A stretch of 64,000 nt of DNA from an uncultured Cellvibrionales bacterium. Its GTDB lineage: Bacteria > Pseudomonadota > Gammaproteobacteria > Pseudomonadales > GM7GCV1. Shown in pieces: positions 54,156 to 61,378 of this stretch; positions within the stretch are counted from its first letter, which is position 1; the number at the start of each line of letters is the position of its first letter. The notes below the pieces were generated by a model. That model did no database searches. It saw only the letters and a program-made list of their open reading frames with translations, and was not told where the DNA came from. A program made the translations under genes and the position numbers. The stretch covers positions 1 to 64,000 of the forward strand of contig CAJXYP010000009.1 of assembly GCA_913063225.1 (NCBI GenBank). The letters are read 5' to 3'.

Positions 54156-56306
54156 ATGATGGGAGAAGTAGCCAAGGTTCTGAAGCGCAGTTCAGAGATT
54201 GAAATGCAGTCGACTTCGCTTGATATATGGGACAAAAAGTATCGTCTTAAAGATAGAGCCGGTGAACCGATTGATCGAGACATCGCCGATACCTTTAAGC
54301 GTGTCGCTACGGCGCTTTCCGGGGTGGAAAAAACCAAAGCCAAACAAAAACAGTGGTACGAACGCTTTTTGTGGGCTTTAGATAATGGTGCACTTCCCGC
54401 TGGCCGCATTATTTCTAATGCCGGTGCTCAAGCATACAAGCCTGCGACCTCAACCATTAACTGTACGGTTTCAGGAACCATTTCTGATTCCATGCACGAA
54501 ATTCTCGACAAAAATTACGAAGCGGGCATGACCCTAAAGGCGGGCTGTGGCATCGGTTACGAATTTTCGACGTTGCGCCCCAAAGGTGCTTACGTCTCTG
54601 GCGCCGGAGCCTATACCTCTGGGCCACTGTCCTTTATGGATATCTACGACAAAATGTGTTTTACCGTGTCTTCTGCCGGTGGTCGTCGTGGTGCTCAAAT
54701 GGCGACTTTTGATATTAACCATCCAGATGTGATGGACTTTATTCGTGCCAAGCGCGAAGACGGTCGGTTACGCCAGTTCAATTTATCCCTGCTTATAACC
54801 ACCGAATTTATTGAAGCGGTTAAAAATGATGGGGATTGGTGTTTGAGCTTCCCGGTTTCGCAAAAAGAAGCGGACGAAGCAGGTCTGGATTTGAACGATC
54901 CAGCGCAAGTGGTATGGCGGTCTTTCCCCGCGACCAAAGACTATATAACCAACGATACGGGCATGGTTGCTTGCCGCATCTACAGCACTATTCGTGCCCA
55001 GCGTTTGTGGGACGTAATTATGTCTTCCACCTATGACTTTGCTGAGCCCGGTTTTATCTTGATCGACAAAGTTAATGAGATGAACAATAACTGGTGGATC
55101 GAAGACATTCGGGCCACTAACCCCTGTGGTGAGCAGCCTTTGCCGCCCTACGGAAGCTGCCTACTCGGCTCGGTGAATTTGACCAGGTTGGTGCTGGATC
55201 CCTTTACTGAGAATGCCCGATTTGACTGGGAAAGATATCGCGAAGTGGTAGCAGTATTTACCCGCATGTTGGATAACGTTGTTGAAATCAATGGCTTGCC
55301 TTTAGATAAGCAGCGCCATGAGATTGAATCCAAGCGTCGTCATGGCATGGGCTTTTTGGGCTTAGGATCTACGATGACTATGCTCGGCATGAGCTATGGC
55401 GATGACAAATCCGTAGATTTCACCGATCAGATTGCCCGTGAAATGGCGGTTGTCGGCTGGCAACAAGCACTAGAGCTTACCGAAGAAAAAGGTGCCGCTC
55501 CGGTAATGAGTGATGAATTCGAAGTTACCTCAGCCATGCTGGCCGCTCGCCCGGAAATGACAAAAGACGGTATTAAAGTTGGTGATAAAGTAGCCGGTAA
55601 AGTCCTGCACGCTCGCTATAGCCGCTACATGCAGCAGATTGCAGAAATTGAACCTGAGCTCGTTGACCAGTTGGCAGAGAAGGGGGCTCGGTTTAGTCAC
55701 CATAGCTCAATTGCGCCAACGGGTACCATCTCACTATCTCTCTCAAATAACGCCAGCAACGGCATTGAGCCAAGCTTTGCACATCACTATTCTCGCAATG
55801 TGATTCGAGAGGGGCGTAAGACCAAAGAGAAAGTAGATGTATTTTCTTTTGAACTGTTGGCCTATCGAACCTTGGTAAATACCAAAGCCATGCCCACTAG
55901 CCAAGACGAAGGTGAAAAGTTGCCGGACTATTTTGTGGTTTCTGACAACATCACGCCTAAGCAACACGTAGATATTCAGGCGGCGGCGCAAAAGTGGGTA
56001 GATTCTTCTATCTCAAAAACTGCCAACGTACCCACCGATCACCCCTACGAAGATTTCAAGGATATATACCTCTATGCGCACGAGAAAGGTCTCAAAGGTT
56101 GTACGACATTCCGCTTTAACCCAGAGGCGTTCCAGGGTGTTCTTGTTAAAGAAGAAGATCTTGAAAACACCCTATACGAATTCACCCTCGAAGATGGCTC
56201 CACGATAGAGCTCAAGGGTAACGAAATGGTCGATTACGACGGAGAAACTCACACAGCTGCCAACCTCTTTGATGCGCTGAAAGAAGGTTACTACGGCAAA
56301 TTCTAA
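54156..56306 (+). CDS. nrdJ: Adenosylcobalamin-dependent ribonucleotide reductase, NrdJa part
   Basis: 716 aa, ATG 54156 (ATG 54159 also possible). Class II reductase core: NCTVSGTISDSMHEILDKNY, AGCGIGYEFSTLRPKGAYVS, ATFDINHPDVMDFIRAKRE, catalytic loop ATNPCGEQPLPPYGSCLLGS (with the radical cysteine region), and HHSSIAPTGTISLSLSNNAS with the allosteric-type end. It lacks the C-terminal cysteine-rich tail, which is supplied by NrdJb. This split arrangement is known from Pseudomonas aeruginosa. Makes deoxyribonucleotides aerobically or anaerobically with B12. A candidate NrdR box pair precedes it. Confidence 0.93.
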   Translation: MMGEVAKVLKRSSEIEMQSTSLDIWDKKYRLKDRAGEPIDRDIADTFKRVATALSGVEKTKAKQKQWYERFLWALDNGALPAGRIISNAGAQAYKPATSTINCTVSGTISDSMHEILDKNYEAGMTLKAGCGIGYEFSTLRPKGAYVSGAGAYTSGPLSFMDIYDKMCFTVSSAGGRRGAQMATFDINHPDVMDFIRAKREDGRLRQFNLSLLITTEFIEAVKNDGDWCLSFPVSQKEADEAGLDLNDPAQVVWRSFPATKDYITNDTGMVACRIYSTIRAQRLWDVIMSSTYDFAEPGFILIDKVNEMNNNWWIEDIRATNPCGEQPLPPYGSCLLGSVNLTRLVLDPFTENARFDWERYREVVAVFTRMLDNVVEINGLPLDKQRHEIESKRRHGMGFLGLGSTMTMLGMSYGDDKSVDFTDQIAREMAVVGWQQALELTEEKGAAPVMSDEFEVTSAMLAARPEMTKDGIKVGDKVAGKVLHARYSRYMQQIAEIEPELVDQLAEKGARFSHHSSIAPTGTISLSLSNNASNGIEPSFAHHYSRNVIREGRKTKEKVDVFSFELLAYRTLVNTKAMPTSQDEGEKLPDYFVVSDNITPKQHVDIQAAAQKWVDSSISKTANVPTDHPYEDFKDIYLYAHEKGLKGCTTFRFNPEAFQGVLVKEEDLENTLYEFTLEDGSTIELKGNEMVDYDGETHTAANLFDALKEGYYGKF

Positions 56307-56307
56307 T

Positions 56308-56475
56308 ATGACTTCGCCAGTTCTCGTCATGCGTCGTTGTGTCGTTTTGCTCACATCCTCATTACCAGCATTGGTAACTGCGGTGTTCGCAAAACTCACG
56401 CCTAGCCAGACAAAAACTGGCTGTGTCATCTATCCAGCGGCTATATCCTGGGGAAATAAGGTACAAAAATTATGA
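56308..56475 (+). CDS. Possible 55-aa ORF between nrdJa and nrdJb
   Basis: ATG at 56308 starts one base after the nrdJa stop (56306). The frame ends with a TGA at 56473-56475 that overlaps the nrdJb ATG by three bases. Predicted sequence begins MTSPVLVMRRCVVLLTSSLP and contains a moderately hydrophobic stretch. A hairpin with arms AGCCAG and CTGGCT (about 56404-56423) lies inside it. In Pseudomonas the two genes are much closer. It may be a coupled small gene or a non-coding insert; it has no known homologue that I can name. Confidence 0.3.
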   Translation: MTSPVLVMRRCVVLLTSSLPALVTAVFAKLTPSQTKTGCVIYPAAISWGNKVQKL

Positions 56476-57188
56476 CAGTCAAGTTAGATAAGAAAATTGT
56501 TAGCTACAAAGTAGTAGATAAAAAAGCGGCTGCCACTGCGGCAGCGGCAGCGATTGCAGCAGAAGTTGAAAGCGCGAAAAACAATGTTGTGCATATGCAC
56601 GAGTCTTTTGAGCGCCCGGAGCGATTGATAGGTTCTACCTACAAAGTTAAAACGCCTATGTCTGAGCATGCCATGTATATCACTATCAATGATGTGCTGC
56701 TAAACGAAGACACAGAACATGAATCGCGACGTCCATTTGAGGTTTTTATAAACTCAAAGAATATGGAACATTTTCAATGGGTTGTAGCGCTAACTCGTCT
56801 AATATCTGCGGTATTCCGCAAAGGTGGGGATGCTACTTTCCTGGTAGAAGAGCTTAAAGCAGTATTTGATCCTAAGGGCGGCTACTTCAAAAAAGGCGGT
56901 GTCTTCATGCCGTCGATTGTTGCCGAGATAGGGTTCGCTATCGAAGATCATATGAAGCACATTGGTCTAATCGACAACGGCCTGGATGAACATCAGAAAA
57001 AATTCATTGAAGACAAGCGCAAAGAATACGAAGTTGGTGTTCCGGCAGCGGCAGCAGCGAGTGCTGAAGCTGAAGATGCGAGCTATCCACCGAGCTCGAC
57101 CCTGTGTATGAAATGCAGTACCAAAGCAGTGGTACTCATGGATGGTTGTATGACTTGTTTATGTTGTGGGGATTCTAAATGTGGCTAG
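56472..57188 (+). CDS. Ribonucleotide reductase NrdJb subunit (TSCPD/C-terminal part)
   Basis: 238 aa. The N-terminus is alanine-rich. The middle, TYKVKTPMSEHAMYITINDV and FEVFINSKNMEHFQWVVALT, is the TSCPD-domain-like region at the end of class II reductases. The end, CMKCSTKAVVLMDGCMTCLC and CGDSKCG, has seven cysteines arranged as metal- or thiol-binding and carries the shuttling cysteines that re-reduce the active site. With NrdJa it would rebuild full-length NrdJ. A terminator follows at 57212. Confidence 0.88.
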   Translation: MTVKLDKKIVSYKVVDKKAAATAAAAAIAAEVESAKNNVVHMHESFERPERLIGSTYKVKTPMSEHAMYITINDVLLNEDTEHESRRPFEVFINSKNMEHFQWVVALTRLISAVFRKGGDATFLVEELKAVFDPKGGYFKKGGVFMPSIVAEIGFAIEDHMKHIGLIDNGLDEHQKKFIEDKRKEYEVGVPAAAAASAEAEDASYPPSSTLCMKCSTKAVVLMDGCMTCLCCGDSKCG

Positions 57189-57211
57189 ATTTTCTAATCT
57201 AGGTTGCACCT

Positions 57212-57238
57212 AAAAGGGCGCTATATGCGTCCTTTTTT
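57212..57238 (+). terminator. Rho-independent terminator after nrdJb
   Basis: Stem AAAAGGGCGC / GCGTCCTTTT with loop TATAT, followed by T residues; one mismatch pair in the stem. It lies 23 bp after the stop of nrdJb. Confidence 0.85.
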
Positions 57239-57302
57239 AATCTATATATTTAGTTAGTTCACTACAGTGCTGTATGTACTGCTGGTTAATACATACTTTT
57301 AT

Positions 57303-57410
57303 CTATTTCCGCTCCCGTGGCAATGGAAATAGTTATATTTGAATCAAAATTAGCAGAATGCTGAATCTCAAAATAGATTTAACCTAGTGCCCATGGCAAT
57401 GGAGATATCT
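57303..57410. repeat. Degenerate REP-like palindrome copies between nrdJb and xthA
   Basis: One copy, CTATTTCCGCTCCCGTGG followed by CAATGGAAATAG, at 57303-57332 and a shorter half-copy with CCATGGCAATGGAGATA at about 57390-57406. Both share the CATTTCC/GCTGCC-type core of the palindrome at 42576 and the end of the 61.05-61.31 kb element. Confidence 0.6.
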
Positions 57411-57426
57411 AAGGTTTACCCGGATC

Positions 57427-58239
57427 TCAATCAGCGAGATCAATAATAACCGGACAATGATCTGATGGCTTCTCCATCCCCCTAATCTCATGATCAATGG
57501 TCACAGACTTCGCCTTAGGCAAAAGGCTATCCGTAACCATAATGCTATCGATACGTAGGCCGCGCTTGGGATCGTCATCAAAACCCTTGCTGCGATAATC
57601 AAACCAGCTCATAACATCAGATACGTCTGGATTGAGGTATCGGTAAGTGTCTGTAAGACCCCAGTTTTCAATGGCCTGCAGCCATTCCCGCTCTTCCGGA
57701 AGAAAGCTACATTTACCGGTTTGCAGCCAACGCTTTTGGTTCTTCTCGCCAATACCAATATCCAGATTCGTTGCTGATATATTGATATCGCCCATCACAA
57801 TAACCTGGTCGCCAGGATCATGATTGGCTTTCAAATGCTCAAGAAGGTCAGCATAGAACTTTCGTTTGTAGGGGAACTTGGTCGGGTGGTCGCGGCTTTC
57901 TCCCTGGGGGAAATAGCCGTTGTAGATTGTTAGGTTGCCGCCGGCGTAGGGAACGTCTATGCCAACAAGGCGCTTCTGAGACTCCTCGGTGTCGTGAGGG
58001 TAGCCTTTCTGTGGATTAGCTAAGCCCTTGCGTGACATGAGGGCAACGCCGTAATGGCCTTTTTGGCCGTGATAGAGCGTTTCGTAGCCAAGTTCATTAG
58101 GTATTTCTATGGGAAACATATCGTCGTGCACTTTAGTTTCCTGCAAGCCGATAACGTCCGGTTGATGTTTTTCAACAAGGGCGGCCATCTGATGTGGCCG
58201 TGCCCGTAATCCGTTGACATTGAAACTGACGACTTTCAT
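57427..58239 (-). CDS. xthA: Exodeoxyribonuclease III (AP endonuclease)
   Basis: 270 aa. Family motifs: [36 protein letters not shown] with the catalytic glutamate, [25 protein letters not shown] with asparagine and aspartate, and [13 protein letters not shown] with the catalytic histidine. It cuts DNA at abasic sites and has 3'-5' exonuclease activity in base-excision repair. Single gene, no operon partner. Confidence 0.95.
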   Translation of the reverse strand: MKVVSFNVNGLRARPHQMAALVEKHQPDVIGLQETKVHDDMFPIEIPNELGYETLYHGQKGHYGVALMSRKGLANPQKGYPHDTEESQKRLVGIDVPYAGGNLTIYNGYFPQGESRDHPTKFPYKRKFYADLLEHLKANHDPGDQVIVMGDINISATNLDIGIGEKNQKRWLQTGKCSFLPEEREWLQAIENWGLTDTYRYLNPDVSDVMSWFDYRSKGFDDDPKRGLRIDSIMVTDSLLPKAKSVTIDHEIRGMEKPSDHCPVIIDLAD

Positions 58240-58310
58240 ACCTGTTACTCAATAGTTTGCGCGAAGAATGATTTTACAGAATTTGTCTTGCTTAGTGCTG
58301 ATTCAAAGGC

Positions 58311-58544
58311 TTAGTTTGCAGATTCAGACTGGAGTCGCTCAACGAGCCAGACTTTAATTATTGACTGGCGAGTAACACCAATGCGAGCAGCCTCTCGATC
58401 AAGAGAATCAACTACCCACAAAGGGAAATCTACATTAATGCGTTTTTGATCTCGGTTAGTACGACGCATAGATGAAACATCGAGATCATCAATGATGTCT
58501 TCTTTGCCTTGATCAAACTTTTTTTCGAAGTCTTTAGCTTTCAT
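58311..58544 (-). CDS. brnA: BrnA-like antitoxin (type II toxin-antitoxin)
   Basis: 77 aa. Ribbon-helix-helix DNA-binding domain at the C-terminus: QKRINVDFPLWVVDSLDREA, then RIGVTRQSIIKVWLVERLQ, the BrnA pattern. It neutralises BrnT and represses the operon. It overlaps the upstream brnT gene by 11 bases on the same strand, the standard toxin-first order. Confidence 0.88.
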   Translation of the reverse strand: MKAKDFEKKFDQGKEDIIDDLDVSSMRRTNRDQKRINVDFPLWVVDSLDREAARIGVTRQSIIKVWLVERLQSESAN

Positions 58545-58797
58545 ATAGATCTACCTCTTTCTTTCGTGCACGCCGGACAGAGATTAAGCGAATTAGTCCA
58601 TTTCGGTAGGTTATTACCGCAGACCAATGTTTCTCTTTGATTCGTCCGATTATCAGAAACCTTGTTTCATCTTCCGAATTGGCCTGAATTTCGAGCAAGT
58701 CTGGGTCATTCCAAATCTCTTGGCTGCTACGGAAATTGAATCCGTGTTTCTCAAAGTTCGCTTGGCTCTTGCCGTCATCATATTCGAATCCATTCAT
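58534..58797 (-). CDS. brnT: BrnT-family toxin (RNase-type)
   Basis: 87 aa. BrnT signature: GFEYDDGKSQANFEKHGFNF, ETRFLIIGRIKEKHWSAVIT and the end IRLISVRRARKKEVDLYES. BrnT is a RelE-fold ribonuclease that stops translation when BrnA is lost. It starts the brnTA operon. Confidence 0.9.
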   Translation of the reverse strand: MNGFEYDDGKSQANFEKHGFNFRSSQEIWNDPDLLEIQANSEDETRFLIIGRIKEKHWSAVITYRNGLIRLISVRRARKKEVDLYES

Positions 58798-58853
58798 GAG
58801 TACAAAATATACCCTTATTACTCACTCGGCAAGACAGACTTAATATTGAACCA

Positions 58854-58882
58854 TAAAAAAAGGAGCCATATAGGCTCCTTTT
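58854..58882 (-). terminator. Rho-independent terminator of the two small membrane-protein genes
   Basis: Stem AAAAGGAGCC / GGCTCCTTTT is perfect over ten bases with loop ATATA; on the minus strand a T-run follows the stem. It lies 25 bp downstream of the stop at 58907 and could also serve the opposite strand. Confidence 0.88.
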
Positions 58883-58906
58883 CACAGTTAGAAAACTAAC
58901 TTCTTT

Positions 58907-59392
58907 TTAGCCGGTTCCAAGATAAGGAATCAGTCGACCAAAGATAATAATGAAGATCCACATTACCAGTGATACGCCGCCAACAACGCGAGCAATTGTA
59001 GGTGGGTTTCCATATTGGTCCCACTCGTTCCAGGTGGGTTGCAGCTTGAAGGTAAAGAACAAAGCGTTCAATCCAGCCAAGAGCAGCAAAACCATTTTGA
59101 TCTGAAAGCTGATGTTCGGCGCATAGCGGAAAGGGTCGCCGCAGAAGAACATAATTCCGGTGATCAGGTTTAGAGAAAAACCTATAAGTGCGATATTGAT
59201 TAGTGTGTGAGTCGCTTTAATCGGCATTTTCTTTAAAAATCCAATAAGGCGTAAATCTGTAATGGCGATAGCGCCAAACAGAATGGTCATGCCGAAAAAG
59301 TGAACCGTTTCAGCTATAGGCCAGCTCCATGCCCAACCGAACATAATGCCGGCGACCCATGAATCTTGAAGAGATAAAAGTATTGATTCCAT
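58907..59392 (-). CDS. Four-helix membrane protein (DUF6644-like), copy 1
   Basis: 161 aa with four predicted helices. A conserved histidine lies in the first helix (WPIAETVHFFGMTILFGA), then LRLIGFLKKMPIKATHTLIN. Resembles the DUF6644-like family; the histidines suggest possible heme or metal binding but this is not shown. Twelve bases downstream of its paralogue at 59405. Confidence 0.65.
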   Translation of the reverse strand: MESILLSLQDSWVAGIMFGWAWSWPIAETVHFFGMTILFGAIAITDLRLIGFLKKMPIKATHTLINIALIGFSLNLITGIMFFCGDPFRYAPNISFQIKMVLLLLAGLNALFFTFKLQPTWNEWDQYGNPPTIARVVGGVSLVMWIFIIIFGRLIPYLGTG

Positions 59393-59404
59393 TGCTAGGC
59401 CCCT

Positions 59405-59878
59405 TTATAAATATGCGATGAAGCGACCGCCGATCATGCCGATCGACCATCCAACAAAAGAAATAATTGCGAAGGCTTTGAGCTTTGATGAAGCCTCGTC
59501 CAACGTATCCCAGCTGTTGCCAGCCAGTCTGAATTCTTTTTGGACCAGAATCATGGTTACTACACCAACTACAATGCCGCCGATCTTAAGCAAGAAGGGT
59601 ACGTTTGTGACATACCAGCTGGCTTGAAGCGTAAACAGTGAAAATCCCGAAATGGTGTTGATGGCAAAGCCGAACCAGGCAAAAGCAAATATTTTGCTCA
59701 TTGACCCAATCGGTACGCCTTTCATAACGCCCAGAAAACGAAGGTTCATCATAAAGACGAGCCCCACAACAATTGCTAGGCCAACTGAATGGATGGTTAG
59801 CATGATTGGATAGCCCCAAATCGAGGCGCCGACCCAATCGGCTAAAGCAGTCGATTCAAGCCAATATAAAAGAGCCAT
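59405..59878 (-). CDS. Four-helix membrane protein (DUF6644-like), copy 2
   Basis: 157 aa with four predicted helices. The layout mirrors the gene at 58907: WGYPIMLTIHSVGLAIVVGL (histidine in helix 1), NLRFLGVMKGVPIGSMSKIF, and a final helix ending in RFIAYL. The two are distant paralogues and likely form one complex in the inner membrane. Function unknown. Confidence 0.65.
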   Translation of the reverse strand: MALLYWLESTALADWVGASIWGYPIMLTIHSVGLAIVVGLVFMMNLRFLGVMKGVPIGSMSKIFAFAWFGFAINTISGFSLFTLQASWYVTNVPFLLKIGGIVVGVVTMILVQKEFRLAGNSWDTLDEASSKLKAFAIISFVGWSIGMIGGRFIAYL

Positions 59879-60136
59879 AGGTATTCCCCTAAAAAAATTA
59901 AGACAGTGCGCCGGTTAGAATATTTTTATTTACTACCGCGGCCGACGGCGCGAATAATGCCAAATTTAGCTTTCAAAATCAATGAAATATAAGGCTTTCC
60001 AGCCGGTTTCGTTTGATTTAGGTCAAGCCAGAACGGCGTACATTCAATCCGGATGAGACGAGTGAGTGGGTAAAGATAAGTAAACGTTTAAGAGCCTTGT
60101 TAGCGCAGTGTGGAGACACTGCACCAGGTCCAAAAA

Positions 60137-60883
60137 TTACCCGGCTTTCCCCTGATTAGCGACCTCGGCCATTAACTTTTCGAGCTGCTCAGGTTCGCAG
60201 AGATACTTCTTACTGATAGGCCTGAGGTTATCGTCTAGCTCGTAGGCTATAGGTAATCCGGTGGGGATATTGAGCTTCAGGATTGCTTCGTCACTCATAT
60301 CGTCAAGGTACTTAATAAGAGCGCGCAGACTGTTTCCGTGAGCTACCACCAAAATGCTTTTACCGCTTCGCAAATCCGGAACGATCTGGTCATGCCAGCA
60401 GGGAAGTACTCTCTCAACCGTATCCTTTAGACACTCAGAGCGAGGTATGGCAAGCGGGTCCAACTCAGGATAGCGCTCCAGATAAGCCAAGTGACGCTCG
60501 TCATTGTCTTCTAACGCGGGAGGCGGCACATCGTAGCTACGGCGCCAGATTAATACCTGGTCTTCACCGTGTTCAGCGGCAGTTTCGGCTTTATTTAAAC
60601 CCTGCAAGGCGCCGTAGTGTCGTTCGTTTAAGCGCCAGTTACGGTGCACGGGTATTTGCATCAGATTCATTTCATCCAATACAGACCAAAGCGTACGAAT
60701 AGCGCGTTTCAGAACCGATGTGTAGCACACATCAAACTTATAACCTTCGCTTAGCAGCCGTTGCCCCGCATCGGCAGCTTCGGTGAGGCCCTTATCCGTG
60801 AGGTCAATGTCATACCAGCCGGTAAAACGGTTATCGAGATTCCATTGGCTTTGGCCATGACGAATAAGAACAAGTTGAGGCAC
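60137..60883 (-). CDS. gpmA: 2,3-bisphosphoglycerate-dependent phosphoglycerate mutase
   Basis: 248 aa. Catalytic histidine in [20 protein letters not shown], then [33 protein letters not shown] and [20 protein letters not shown]. It interconverts 3- and 2-phosphoglycerate in glycolysis and gluconeogenesis. Its upstream region holds the 61.05-61.31 kb element. Confidence 0.95.
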   Translation of the reverse strand: MPQLVLIRHGQSQWNLDNRFTGWYDIDLTDKGLTEAADAGQRLLSEGYKFDVCYTSVLKRAIRTLWSVLDEMNLMQIPVHRNWRLNERHYGALQGLNKAETAAEHGEDQVLIWRRSYDVPPPALEDNDERHLAYLERYPELDPLAIPRSECLKDTVERVLPCWHDQIVPDLRSGKSILVVAHGNSLRALIKYLDDMSDEAILKLNIPTGLPIAYELDDNLRPISKKYLCEPEQLEKLMAEVANQGKAG

Positions 60884-61378
60884 TGGATAATCCTGATATG
60901 CGGGATGGGGTGGGGATTTTACATTGGAGACCTAAATCATGCGAGGCGACTTTTCGACAACCGGTATTGTCGGAGTAGGTTTAGCGTAACCAGAGAAGGT
61001 TGGTTTTCGATTACACCCAATTGTGTTGTATTTTGTATTAATGTATTTCTTAACCATTTCCGCTGCCACAGGGCGTTCTTTTCTTTGCTTGCCCACAAAT
61101 TCGCAGAAAATGCAGGAGCAATTTTCTGGAGATCTAACTGCTATCTCCCAACCTAGACCGGGGTGCCTTTTCTTTTGGTTCGTTTCGCTGACCAGCACCG
61201 TCCTTGGCGCTGGGCCTTCGGCCGGTCTAAAGTCCGCCCAAATTTGTTCCGGCAAATTTGTGGGCACGCAAAGAAAAGAACGCCCCCATGGCAATGGAAA
61301 AGGCTAAATAATACGAATTTATTGTTCGTAAATACCCAGCTATCAGGTGCTCACAAGAGCACGCTTAAGTCCCAATGA
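60884..61378. other. Intergenic region between gpmA and prc
   Basis: About 495 bp without a credible gene. It holds the MITE-like element at 61050-61307, a small hairpin (CGACAA/TTGTCG, about 60955-60971) and must contain the gpmA promoter on the minus strand. Confidence 0.65.
61050..61307. mobile_element. MITE-like element with ~55-bp imperfect terminal inverted repeats
   Basis: About 258 bp. The outer arms are ~85% complementary: left end begins TTAACCATTTCCGCTGCCA (about 61050), then GGGCGTTCTTTTCTTTGC and GCCCACAAATT; the right end reads as its reverse complement, ending GGCTAA near 61307. Frames across the element on both strands have no domain (not coding-like). It separates prc from gpmA. 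The palindrome ends match the family at 42576, 57303 and 63690. Confidence 0.72.

Noticed and set aside
61023..61307. 94-codon plus and 120-codon minus frames in the 61 kb element
   Set aside because: Both read through inverted-repeat DNA on opposite strands; their similar 'RSFLC.PTN' starts come from the repeat itself.
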